Program-made: the position numbers and the translations under genes
Assembly (NCBI GenBank): GCA_949152475.1
Contig: OX424562.1
Location: 19,220,209-19,284,208, forward strand
DNA length: 64,000 bases
Direction of reading: 5' to 3'
DNA from: Terebella lapidaria
Taxonomy: Eukaryota; Annelida; Polychaeta; Terebellida; Terebellidae
Shown here: one piece after another, positions 24,801 to 36,486 of the stretch
Layout: the number at the start of each line of letters is the position of its first letter
Position numbering within the stretch: the first letter of the stretch is position 1
Notes under the pieces: model-generated
The model's input: only the letters and a program-made list of their open reading frames with translations
The model's database searches: none
Told to the model about the DNA's origin: nothing

Positions 24801-27800
24801 CATACAGTGTCATATTCTACATGTTTTACAATCAGTAGCAGTTATTAAGCTATGCAAATTTGTGAGTTGTGTTTGTTTTGAAGAACATAGGCTTACCAAA
24901 AGTTCATCAATACATAAATGTAGCCGTATTCGTGTTGTGTTGTGTGTCAGCTCAAATATCACAAACGATGATATTAATAACAATGTAGATTTAGTCGGTG
25001 CGGCAATTTGAAAGCAATAATAATGTCGAGTGAGTAACTGTGCGGTGTAATCGTCAATAGTTTGCAAATCGCGGCTACGAACGGGTAACAAACTGTTTTA
25101 TACGTGCGCGGCCGGCAATACTTACCTGTTATCACATCCACGGGATGAATGAAATGCAGATGCAAATTGGTATGAATATGGACGAAAGGAATTAATAAAA
25201 CACGGAAGCAACTTGGACAACCTTATGTACAACACATGCGTAATGCTACAAAGCATCAGGGCAACATAAAGCTTAGGTAATATGAAGTTTATCAAAGAAT
25301 ACAAATGTTTTGTTTAGAATATAAAACAAAACAGTAGGATGTTCTATGCACATAATATATTTAACATATATAGGTGTTTTACTGAGGCAAATGTAGCTTT
25401 CATGGCTTCGGTTAACACGACTCGTGCCGATTTAGGAAAAAAAAAAGAAAAAAAAAATTCGCATCACCGCATCACTTTTGGAAGACCATTGTAACCAGAA
25501 ACATAGAATTTTTTTTTTTTGGCCTAATATGTCGCTTATTATCATCTTTACATCTGCCCCTGATGACGCCAGTGTGTCTTTGGATAAACTATTTGGTCGG
25601 GCTTTGTTTCTATTGCAAAATGTTGTATTTTACGTTTCTTATTGGCATCATCAAAATTTGATTTTATTGGTGGTAATAGATTGATACTTACAATATTACA
25701 CCACTGAGTCGGTGTCACTGCTGGCGGACGTTAAATCTGTCCCCGAGGATACCATCAACTCAGTAGCCTTCGGGCTTGTGATTGGGTACTTTTGTACTTG
25801 TCATGTATCTATTCCATGGGGTTAGATTCGGATTTCTAAATTATTTTCATAGGTTGTTGGGCAGTTGTATACTAATTCCATCTGGTGTACAGTAGAAACA
25901 ACTACATTTAACACATTGTCTGCCCCTGAAGACGCCAGTGTGTCTTTGGATAAACTATTTGGTCGGGCTTTGTTTGTTTCTATTGCAAAATGTAGTATTT
26001 TACGTTTCTTATTGGCATCATCAAAATCTGATTGTATTGGTGGTAATAGATTGATACTTACATTTACAGCATAGGAATCAATTGTGAATATAGAGGAATG
26101 ATATATACTGAATATTTTCATGACCTTGAACTTTAACTTTGACCTCATTTTCAAGGTCACATCACAGAATGGCTAATGTCTCACTTATTATCGACTTTAC
26201 AGCTTAGGAATATATTGTGGACATACTAGAAGTGATATATTTGTTGAAAATTTCATGGCCTTGAATTTATCAGTGACTTTATTTTCAAGGTCACTGGACA
26301 AAAGGCTAATATCTAAAATGTATATTGTCCGGTAACCTTTCTTAGCCCTTGGGCTAATTTTTATCTTTTTTGTTTACAGGCGAATTTTTCTGAAATTTCG
26401 CACAAAAATACTTAAAAATAATTCAAGAAGGAGGTATTTTTTAGTTTTTTGATTTTCGCATTTTTTTCAAAATGGCGGCCGCTTTCGACGAAAAATGCCT
26501 GATTTTGGACTTTGACGGCCATTTTCTCAAAATCTGTTCAGTAACTTTTTTTCTTTTTGATAAATAACACTCCTCATATGTACTCCTATGATGTCTATAA
26601 ATTTCGTTGCGCTTGAATCGCTCGAAGTGGGCCATTTTGGGAATTTCCCATGTTAAATTTTCCTATGCTTTATAATGGGACACATTATGCCTAATATCTC
26701 ACTTGATATTGAGATTAGAGACTAGGAATCAATTGTGGACCTATAGGAAATGATATATGCTGAATATTCTCGTGACCTTGAATTTGACCTCTGACCTCAC
26801 TTTCAAGGTCAGAGCACAAAATGGCTTATATCTCGCTTATTATCGACTCTACAGCTTAGGAATCAATTGTGGACATATAGGAAATGATATATTCTGAATA
26901 TTCTCGTGACCTTGAATTTGACCTCTGACCTCAGTTTCAAGGTCAGAGCACAAAATGGCTTATATCTCGCTTATTATCGACTCTACAGCTTAGGAATCAA
27001 TTGTGGACATATAGGAAATGATATATGCAGATTATTGTCATGACCTTGAATTTGACCTTTGACCTCATTTTCAAGGTCACAGGACAAAATGGCTAATATC
27101 TCACTTATTATCGATTTTACAGCTTAGGAATCAATTGTGGACATATAGGAAATGACATATGCTGAATATTCTCGTGACCTTGAATTTGACCTCTGACCTC
27201 ATTTCCAAGGTCCAAGGACAAACTGGCTCATATCTTGCTCCTCTATTGACTGTATGGCTTGGGAATCAATTGTGGACATGATATACATGATATAGAAAAT
27301 GATATACACTGAATATTTTGATGACCTTGAATTAGACCTTTGCCCCTTCATTTTCAAGGCTACAGCATAAAATTGCTAATATCTCTCTGATTATTGAACT
27401 TACAGCTTAGCAATCAACTGTGGACATGATATATGCTTAATGTTATATATGCTGAATATTCTCTTGACCTTGAATTCAACCAGTGACCTGGCTAACACCT
27501 AAAATATTAAACATTGTCCGGTAACCTATCTTTGGCCCTTGGCCTAATTTTTTTACCATTTTATCCTGTATATCTAGTATATCTAGTAATTTACTAGTAT
27601 TCATGTTATTTTCGCCAACAGGATGAGATTAAGGCCCCTCCCCCTACCTTCCAACGACTGGCCAAGCTCGTCCGGCGGCGAATCGTGCCCAAGCCTGGGG
27701 TCTGTCACCTCGGGATAGATGATCAAAAGGAACTTGTGAGTGGTTCTTTCCTTGTAAACGATCTCAGAGTGTTACAGAATGAGTAAATATTATTTGGATG

Positions 27801-30800
27801 CAAGAGCTTTAGAACTTGAACCATGCAAAGAATGTCTACATGTAGAAAATATACTGGCACAAATAATGTTACACTGCTATGAATGAATTTCGTGTAAGGA
27901 AGTATATTAATTGAACCTACAAGCACTAAATCCAACAGGTATGAAATTCAATCTTGCTTGTCAATGTATTCAATGAAACTGTTTGTTTATTACCCAGGCT
28001 GCTATCATTATGGGTGAAGTGAACGGTATCTGGGCCAACATCAGAATGCAAGTGGATGATCCATTCTTGGTCAGTGAACTTCATATATCCATACAATAAA
28101 AATATGACTGGCATTTTCAAAGTATAAAGCATATACATGTAGGATACTGCTATGCAGCACACTGCATTGTCTTCGAATTTAACATTTTGATCGAGGTTTT
28201 GATTTTTGCAGAGTTCTGAAGAAAACAAAGAACTACAGCGAAGAATCACTGTTCACATTGTCACTGTTTGTGAACAGTTGTTTCTGCATTACCTACAGAA
28301 AGCACAGAGTGAGTAATTAGTATAAGAGAAAAGGTTGGAGATGCAGCAGTCTTTTGCATGAATTGTCACACTTTCCTATGAAGGGTTTTATTGTCTGTTT
28401 CATAGAATTATGAGCACACATCACCTTTATGTTCCTGCAAAAGTGCAATCAGTTTCTTTTTATGCCCAGTATTGAACAAGCGAGGAGTATTCAGTGGTCC
28501 GGCCAACATGAGTCGACTGAAAGCACAGCTGGCTCTCGACGCAAACAAATTGTAAGTTACTAGTACATTTATATGTACTCATACCTTCAGGCTTGTGCCT
28601 TTGGACGAAAATTGATAAAGAGTCAATCAACTCTGATACTGCCTTTCAGTTTATACCTACACATGTACTAGTAGTTTGTTCTGGGAGGTCAATTGCATTA
28701 TCGTAACTTGTCCTTTACATATACATGTTTTAGGGCATGTATATACTATCAAACCAGATTTACCCTATAAAAAAAAGTCAAACTGATTTCGTGTTTTTGT
28801 CTGCCTGTACAGTCTGAACATCCTGACGATTCGTCGGTACATCGTTGGTGACTTGAAGGGTCAGAGGCTGCTAGAGGCAGAGTCTGAGGAGAGAGGGAAG
28901 GCTGCACTCCCCCAGCAACAGTTCCCCCTGCTCTCTTACAGGGGACTGGTATGTGTCACATGGTGATCAGGCAGGGGGAGGGGAGGTGTAGGATAGGGTA
29001 GGGTCAGAGACTGCTAGGGGCTGAGTCTGAGGAAAGAGGGAAGGCTGCACTCCCCCAGCAACATTCCAACATTGCTCTCCTACAGGGGCTGAGGTGAAGG
29101 TTATCGTAAATTAAATTTTGATTCTGGAATATAATGCACAGGAAACTCATCAAAGATTAACGTAAAAGATTATTGTTAAGATTAAAAAGGAGACCAAAAC
29201 TTGGACATTGGTCAATGGATTTTGAGATTTCGCTGTGAGCAACATGTCTCTGGCTTAAGTTAATCTGTTAAAAATGAGTCGTGTATCAAGTATTTTGTGT
29301 CGCTTGACTGACAGGAAAACTTAATGTGGTTTCAGATTGAAGCAAGCCGACCCAAGTCCAAGATCGAAAAACGAGCATTTGGTTCTGCTGAGGAGAACAT
29401 CATGGAGGTATGCATTCATTCACTTGGAGTAATTTCTTCTGTCCACCTATTGATCTTGAAAACGCCATTGTCGCTACTATTTCCATGTGGTACAAGGTCC
29501 TTTTCTTTCTTTTTTAACAGATTCAAGAAAATATGCCAATTTTGGACACTGGCAAGCTGTTGACACTTTTGTATGACCTACCAGCGGACAGAACTTCCAG
29601 TAAAATGACAGGCAAGTTTCTTGGAGCAAGCAATATTATGTTGGTTCCACGTAAATGAATATTTTCTTGTAGATATTTATCGAGTTGCCACATCAATATC
29701 GGTGTTTCTTCGTTTGGTTTTAGATACACGCTCCTCACTGAGTAAATCAAAAGCCAAAAAACAAGAAAAGAGGTGAGTGCTATATGTCTGATTCCATTTG
29801 AGCTCTTCACAAGCATCTTCAATGTTATGATATTGTAATAAATGGTTCATTATTTGAATTTTTTTCCATTCCAGACCGACATCTGCTGATTTCTCCAAAG
29901 AAAAGCTCCTTGCAAGGGTAATAGATATTGTTCAATGGCATATGCCGAGATACCCACTCGAACAATGTGAAGTGTGGAACGACCTGTATATGAACTGAAA
30001 CACTTGCCCGAAGTGAGATTATTTATTGTCATACTCACCTCTATAATAAACACTTCCTATGTGCCCCAGCAGAAGTCTGACTCTGTGCCACTGTTGTCCT
30101 ATGGAGAGTCCCTGCTGGAGGAGCTTGGTGTCGGTCCCCGTACTGCCAGTGCGCTGTCCCTCGGGGATATTGATGAGGAACCAGAAACAGAGCAGGACAC
30201 TGCACTGTCAGAGGTATTCAAGCAAATAGTGTCATCCCTCTGAGATATCTTCAAAATAAATTATTTCATACGATTTGGAATGATAACCATGTACAGCAGT
30301 GCTGGAAATTTTATATTACACCTGCAACTTTATTCCTGACCCATGAACTGCCCCTCCCCCTGTTGCTAGGAGACCTCCAAGCCCTCGAAGCCCAAGCCTG
30401 GGACCTGGGAGTATCAGCAAGAAGACCTCAAACGTCTCGCCTCTAGGACGCTCGATGACAAGAAAGATGATGACTCTTCTGATGATCTGCCACCTCTTCT
30501 ACAGGTGATGATTATGAATTATGTGACAATGTTATGTCGCAATTAAAAACAGGGATTTCCCCTCAAAATCATGAGATTATTGCGATTGTATAACAAGCGT
30601 TAAATGTCAGACCTAATAAGTCAATAATAAACACCTTCCAATATCCTCCATAATGAACACCTCTATGATCAACACCTAATTTTGATTATTGCAAGGCTGT
30701 AACTAGCACAGAGAAGCAAGACGCAAGACGACAGGAGATAGAAAAACAGCTGAAAGCTCTGGAGCTCCGAGAACAGAAGAGATTAGCTGAAGAAACGTAA

Positions 30801-33800
30801 GGGTCATAGTGAACTTGTTTATTGACATAGCTCATCCCTATAATGAACACTGTTTAATGTAGAGGTTGGTATTTGATGAAAAAAATTTCAGCTGATTTGA
30901 AACCAGTTGGAAACTCCAGTTTGGGCTATTCATATTTACACATTACCATCCTAAAATTCTTCAGGAAATCACATGGTTCTGACTTGTTTTCTGCCTTACA
31001 GGATAGAGATTCGGGAACCCACACATCCTCAGCCTGCTACTGTTTCTACAAAACTTCCAAATAAGGTGTGTACTACATTTCTGACTTCCTAGAGTCGAAT
31101 TTTCTATCATTTCTTGATTCACCCGGTAATAGGTAACAGGTATTTGTATCGGCATTGTATTGCAGATGTTGGTCCGTACGTCTGACATTCGTGTGTCCGA
31201 CCGTGTTTGTCTGTCTTCCATCACTCTGGACAAACATAGCACAGTCTACAATGACCTGGTGGATGAGGTACAATTGTTCAATACCATTCAACTCTTCACT
31301 CAATATTTCTCAACTAATGTTCGGAATTTATAATTTTATATCCCTGTGACTTCTCTATATTTCGTTTGCTGCCAGATTGACCCAGTGATCGTGAAGCAGC
31401 TTGACAGTAACCTGTTCTTAGGAGACGAGATCACTGAAGTATACACAGAGATCATGAAAACTGTTCCCACCGATCATCTCATTCTTGAAAATGTAGGAAT
31501 ATTCACAAGGTTTCCTTCTCAGATAACAAATGAGGTGAAAAATACCCAGTGAGGTATTATAAATAACGAACAAAGACTTTCTTCTTAGATTTTTGACTCG
31601 AGATCATGAAATTTGGTGGGGTAGAAAAATTCCACAGTCATTATAGATCTCAAGCTTCATCTCTCTGTAGGATGATCTGATCGAGCCGGCTGCCGACTCT
31701 CTGAACCTGGGCAATGCTCTGGCCTCTTCCACACTTCAAAAGCGTCGGAGTGAGAGGGTCGTCAATCCACAGCTTCGCCGGACAGACGAACCTCCGTGGG
31801 GAAACTTGGAAGTCAACGACTGGGCCAAAACGTATGGTTTCTAGACTGTGACATATATTCATTGTTTGCTCCTTTAAGAAAGCTTTGGAAAAATTTGAAT
31901 GTTGATGCTATTTTCCTTCCCTCACAGGCCGCTGAACCCGCCGACTGATATGAAAGGCCGCCCAATGATTAACGCCATGGTAAGTTATGTATTTATGTCC
32001 ATACATTTACCTCTATAATGAACATTTATGGTATTCACCCTTTTTCTCCAGCATGACTATCAATAACCCTCCAAAATATCAGCTCTGATTTCTCCAACTA
32101 GATGAAATAAAGATGAAATAAATGAAATAAATGACACGTAGACACAGTCAAAGGCAAACACTTGTACCCGCCAGGTCCCGACTGGTGAAGGCCTCGCAAT
32201 GAAGGACTTTTTCGGTGCCGGTGCGGTCCGTCCTGACCAGCCTCCGCCTGGGATGGGCGGGATGCCGAGCGACATGCCGGAGGTGATGGCAAGGTCATAC
32301 GCCTCGTGGCTCGCCTGGTGGAAGAACAGCATCAACAGCGACGATTACATGAAGTATCTCTCCACCCAGGTGACTATATATAATGGGTGATACAATAGCT
32401 GATAGGACTTGTACAAAACTCAGTTTAGAGTAGGTTAAAAAAACATAAAAACAGTTTATTTAAAAACATATTTATTTTGTTTTTAAACAGTTTAAATATT
32501 TATTTAAACAGTTTAAATATTTATTTTGTTTAAATATTTATTTAAATATTTTTGTTTAAATATTTATTTTGTTTTTAAACAGTTTATTTAAAAACATAAA
32601 AACAGGTTAAAAAATCATAAAAACAGTTTATTTTGGGACCAAATCTTTATAACAAATGCCGTTTGTTGTGGACCATGACCTTGGGAATTGGTGTGAAAAT
32701 CACTCACGCTGGAACCAAACTATTGAAACATCACAGTAAAGGCTGTAATAATGTCCTATGAGATCTGGTAATAATAGGTAGACAAGACATTTCAGGATAC
32801 ATGTAATAACTAAATTGATCTACTGGTACTTTTCGATTCATAATATGTACATACATCAGAAATGTGTATGGTGCAAATTGTAAACTATTTGGTTTACTCC
32901 TAGGAATCTGATTACATGGGAGCAATCTTCCACTTCTACAACTCTGATGATGACGACGACGATGATGATTACACCAACGCACCCTCCAGGGCGACCAAAA
33001 GATCTCGGCAACTCCAGCAGGAGTAAGAGTAATATTTGAGCGATTACCAATCAGTGATTGCAGCTATGAAAAAGTCATAGTAGCAAGGTACCATTATATG
33101 GTTTTATTCCTGTTCACATAAGGCCATTGTGGACATTTGGTGATAAAAAAGGTGTTCGCGTTAATTGGTAGCTAATAACAGCGACATGTAATGGAGTATA
33201 TTGGGTCAGTATTACGATCGCCTTCTCCAGCCGATGAAAGAAATAGCTTCGGCAATTTCCGTAATCGTGACGTCAGTTGAGGCAAATTGTGCTTTGATGG
33301 CTCGCCGAAAACGTAAAATACGTAATTTGGTGGGCAGCTCAAGGGAAAATCACTTCAAAATGCATGCAATTCAACAGAAAAAACGCAAAAAACAGCAAAT
33401 ACTGGACATATCGCAGTTCAACAAACCTCCGTTCTGGGTGAATAAATAGTGCTGATTCTAAATAGCAAGACAAGAAATGCCGTATTTCTGCCATCTCACC
33501 CCTTCACTCGAATTGTCAAACATACATCAGGGGAATGAATATGCGACATGCAGTTTATCTTGCTGGCTACATGTACTTTCAGGTCTGCCTCAACTGACGT
33601 CACCAACCACGTGACCCACTCTAAAATCAGGATCAAAATCTTCGGCAATTTACGGAAGGAGTGCCTATTTGGTTCAATATCTCGAAACCCATTGATTGTA
33701 TTTGTAAAATTTGTTCGAATTTATTCAAAACTATTCATAATAGACTAAATGAAAAGCACTTTCATCAGCATGCAACTAGGTCTTTAAAAAAATTGATAAT

Positions 33801-35786
33801 GTGTAGCCAGAATCATTTGCCAAAAGCCAGAATCAACTCTTTTATCTGTTTTCAGAGAGAAAGAAAGAAAGCTGGAAGAAATCAAGGCGGTTAAAACTGA
33901 GTTCACCGAGGGCTTCTGGAATGCGAACAGTGTCCTCATGGGAGGACTTGGCAGGGAGCCAACTGTTGATGGTATTTATTTCTACACAGGGCCTCTATAA
34001 TAAACACCCTTGCTATTACCGGGGTTTAGCAAGATCTTGCATATCATTCATCACCATGTACTGGTATTTCAGTTAATCAGTAAAATACCCAATGTTGCAT
34101 ACTTTGTTCTTCAGAAGACCCTATGGAGGACATACCTAAGACACCAACAACAGATGCAGCGCTGTCCATGGGTGGCAAGAATCGGTCCCTTGTCGTGTCG
34201 AGGAAATCTCAGCAAAAATCCCAAACTTCAGATCAGCTCGGAGTCAAATCCAGAGGACGGTATGCACAATGTATGCACAGTATGAGTTTATGATTCTTTT
34301 GCGAACAACTTTGAATCATTCGCTGCTCGATATATTGACAGGGAAGGGGACGCCTCCAGACAGAGTCACACGACCACTGATCCCACGCGCGGAATGGCCA
34401 CAGGGAGTCAGAAGGGTGGTCGAGAGACGACCGCGGAAGACGGTGCATTGAGCCCCCAGGACCGCCTCGAGAAGGTCTGGGCCTCGCTGCAGATGCCTGA
34501 CCACCTGAAACTGGACATGGCCATCAAGTACAGCTCCGACAAGTATCACCACAAACTCATTGAGGTCAGTGGCTGATGAGGGGAAGAAATGTGGTTAGTT
34601 CGTTTCTTTCATGATAGTGTGTATGTGTTTTCGCTGTAAAAAGGGCATGATGTTGAACTTGATGTGCAGATTTGTCACTGCTTTTATTTGTTGACTTTGA
34701 CATTTTGTAGTTTTATAATAGCACAATATGGAGTTGATATAAATTTGTCTTGATTCTTGTAAATCATAATGCTACCATGTGATATGTAGTAAAACCATTG
34801 AATGAGCATACACAGGTGCATTATGATCCATGTATGTGAGCAAATTAGAGCAAGCCTATAAAGCTATGTAATCTGGATGGAAAAAATACAATCACATGTA
34901 TACTCAGTTTTTCTCTCGAAAAAAAAAAACCTTTCAGGCTATAGAATGTTGGGAAGAGGCGACGGAACTTGTCCTACAGCGGGAATCTCTCATCGGTAAA
35001 CTGGAGGAGTTTGAACGACTCGCTTCTGACCCCAACCGATTCTTTGAGAAAGGTGATAGATTTGTGTACAATGATGCTCTCCTAGTGATACTAAATTGCT
35101 GGTAGGATAAACTGACAAATCAGAATTTTCAAGTTGTAGTAGAAGCAGCAATAAGCTTAGAAATGTTGAAACAAAATTTGTACCATGAATTCAATTTTTG
35201 CAGGCCAAAGAGGATCGTCTGTAGCTAGGCTGGAGGAAGCTAGACTCCGGAGTCAATATTATAAGGTAACAAACACCAGCACATGCTCTGCAATTTAATG
35301 ACTGGTTTCCATCATTCTCATGCATGTGTCTTATTCAATGAATTGATGACTGATGTGTTTTCATTTGTGGTTTCCCACAGAAAATCGAGTCCAGTCAGGA
35401 ACAGTTGACTGTGCTGCTGGTCTACCTGCAACGTGAATACCAAGACACGTTAACTTACAAGGTATTCCCAAATCTGTATATACTAGTATCTTGTAGTAAC
35501 AGCTCTGATATTATATTATCGGCTCAATATCAATATATTATATTGATGACTACAAAAGACTTTACTTTACTTGTAAACAAGTCAAAATTTCCTCTCATGT
35601 ATTCAGGGTCGACCGTACGCAGACAAGATGCACTGGGATCGTACTGAGATGCTCTACTGGCTTCAAGAGGAGAGAAAGCAACAGGCCATTGAGTATGAAG
35701 CTCGTCTGCGCAATGTTGCTCCCACTCCGCTAAAACTGAATCAGGTCGAACCAATGACTTCCCGCATGTCCAGCACTGTCAAATGA
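18833..35786 (+). CDS. CCDC87: CCDC87, coiled-coil domain-containing protein 87
   Basis: 29 exons join in consistent phase to 1042 residues: 18833-18970, 19176-19248, 22801-22850, 27622-27735, 27998-28069, 28212-28308, 28470-28551, 28813-28948, 29336-29407, 29521-29611, 29724-29772, 29875-29917, 30070-30213, 30370-30504, 30696-30796, 31002-31065, 31166-31267, 31376-31492, 31671-31831, 31928-31979, 32175-32369, 32904-33022, 33856-33971, 34115-34259, 34342-34564, 34938-35052, 35204-35265, 35381-35461 and 35607-35786. Family hallmarks: CEQLFLHYLQ followed by RGVFSGPANMSRL; and the C-terminal block DRLEKVWASLQMP, LDMAIKYSS, FERLASDPNRFF, SVARLEEARLRSQYY, GRPYADKMHWDRTEMLYWLQ. Two Lys/Glu-rich helical stretches (exons 15 and 23) suit coiled coils, and exon 22 has an acidic run. 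The mammalian protein is about 850 residues and linked to sperm; its molecular role is unclear. ATG 18833 is followed by a second ATG. Exons 1-3 rest on splice phase only. Confidence 0.88.
19986..22266 (+). mobile_element. Nested Helitron-like elements in CCDC87 intron 2
   Basis: An outer element starts at 19988 with AGGTTACCGGACC and an imperfect hairpin with GGTCCGATAACC, then GTCCGTCGTCCGTC. It is interrupted by the TTAA MITE (20067-20791). A second start of the same kind at 20969 opens an inner copy that ends near 22266 with GTCCGGTAACC and the GGCCCTTGGCC hairpin followed by TAATTTTT. The inner copy has about six tandem monomers. A 5' hairpin with sub-terminal repeat, a 3' sub-terminal inverted repeat and a 3' hairpin match the layout of non-autonomous Helentron-type (HINE) elements. 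The class is inferred. Confidence 0.6.
20067..20791. mobile_element. TTAA-type MITE, copy 2, inserted in a Helitron-like element
   Basis: Near-identical to 9151-9875. It splits the consensus that follows the GTCCGTC block (ATCTT...GTTTACGG) of the host element. The right TTAA is intact (20788-20791); the left reads GTAA, so one base has changed since insertion. Confidence 0.6.
23515..24520. repeat. ~134-bp tandem monomers with TGACCTTGA/TCAAGGTCA sites
   Basis: Successive starts at 23515, 23649 and 23783 give a 134-bp period, continuing for about eight copies to 24520. Each monomer reads TGACCTTGA, then TGACCTTTGACCT or TGACCTCTGACCT, then TCAAGGTCA, then ATCTCGCTTATTATCGAC and GGAATCAATTGTG. 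Related arrays lie at about 21480-22200, 26080-26320 and 26740-27490. Confidence 0.85.
24529..25524. mobile_element. TIR element with TAA target duplication
   Basis: Inverted ends at 24529-24561 and 25492-25524 share GGCCAAAAAA, ATTCTATGTTTCTGGTTA and begin GGCC. TAA flanks both sides (24526-24528, 25525-25527), and joining the outside restores the monomer consensus GGCTAATAT...CGCTTATTATC. A 3-bp TWA duplication is typical of PIF/Harbinger transposons; this ~1 kb element has no transposase, so that class is inference. It contains a ~90-bp tandem duplication at 24710-24893. Confidence 0.7.
25553..26061 (+). repeat. Direct duplication of ~140 bp
   Basis: The block beginning CTGCCCCTGATGACGCCAGT at 25553-25691 recurs at 25919-26061 (CTGCCCCTGAAGACGCCAGT) with few changes. 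The two copies are separated by about 230 bp of different sequence. It interrupts the 134-bp monomer array. Confidence 0.75.
29000..29092 (+). pseudogene. Partial duplicate of CCDC87 exon 8 inside intron 8
   Basis: This 91-93 bp stretch repeats the end of exon 8 (28858-28948), including GGGAAGGCTGCACTCCCCCA and the CTACAGGGG-CTG end, with roughly ten substitutions. It is preceded by a TAG and followed by GAGGTGAAG, so it resembles a cryptic exon. The corresponding frame is open until a TGA just past the copied end. A tandem duplication of exon plus donor region is the simplest origin. Whether it is ever spliced in is unknown. Confidence 0.7.
32440..32625. repeat. Low-complexity AT repeat in CCDC87 intron 21
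   Basis: Imperfect reiterations of TTTAAATATTTATTT and AAACAGTTTA / AAAAACATAAAAACAG. It is local simple-sequence expansion without coding potential. Confidence 0.7.
33267..33602. repeat. Short inverted repeat carrying TGACGTCA
   Basis: TGACGTCAGTTGAGGC near 33268 and its exact reverse complement GCCTCAACTGACGTCA near 33587 bracket about 300 bp in CCDC87 intron 22. The palindrome TGACGTCA is the canonical CRE core. An open frame between them (33201-33449) has no recognisable motif, and I do not call it an exon. Confidence 0.5.
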
Positions 35787-36486
35787 TTGCATTTTAGCAG
35801 TCTACTTCTTTGTGAAAATTATTATGATATTAATATTAAAGATTTCTCAATTTCAAAACTAAACAGTTGCATTATATATCGTAATTATGTGGTAAGATAT
35901 TTGAACTTTTGGTGTTACCAGTTGCAGTATTCCTGGCGAAATGGATGGAAATTTGTCATTGTTCAATTGTGTACATTTGGTAGTATGCTTATGTTGGTGT
36001 ACTTGCAACATAAAAGGGTGATAAAACCCAAGCTCAGTCTTGAGTCAGCTTTTGAAAGATGCCAAATTTATGCATTGCTGTAATTACAAGAATTATTGTG
36101 ATAAATGTATATGTATTTTGAAGGAATGATATCCGTCCATGCATAGACAGTATTTTATGTTTATATTTATTGTGAGGCCTGTATAATATTTTACTTATTT
36201 CACATGTTTATTGTTGTTGATATGTACATGCGATGCCAAATTCAGTATACCAATTAAACATATAGATTTACATTGTTTTCTAAATGAAATGTATTCATAC
36301 AACATGTGATTTTCTTTTTGTCAAAGTTATTGTCATTTCTTGTATGAATGAGTACAATTTCATACATGTATCAAATGTGCCAAAGTCATATGCAATTGCA
36401 AGAATATACATTGCATATGCATCATACACGTGGAATATGATATGCAAATGAATAGCTGGTACTGCAGAGTGCTAAGCCGTGTATTT
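35787..36486. other. CCDC87 3' UTR and downstream spacer
   Basis: AT-rich sequence after the CCDC87 stop codon, with no further coding signal. It should contain the CCDC87 polyadenylation site, but no canonical AATAAA that I can assign with confidence is present close to the stop. Confidence 0.4.

Larger units (their letters stand above)
22882..27548 (+). mobile_element. Nested Helitron-like elements in CCDC87 intron 3
   Basis: Outer start at 22882 (AGGTTACCGGACC) and an inner start at 22983. The inner copy ends near 26361 with GTCCGGTAACC, the hairpin TTAGCCCTTGGGCTAA and a T-run. The outer body then resumes (ATCTTTTTTGTTTAC, 26362) and ends near 27548 with the same kind of terminus. So one element has inserted just behind the 5' end of another of its own family. 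The body has GTCCGTC microsatellite, a block with GAGGTATTTTTTAG and AAATGGCGGCC, and tandem monomers. No protein-coding helicase is present. Confidence 0.65.

Noticed and set aside
33201..33449. Extra CCDC87 exon or nested gene in intron 22
   Set aside because: Open frame with a Lys/Arg-rich tail but no splice sites in matching phase (intron 22 is phase 2), no ATG at its start, and it overlaps an inverted repeat.
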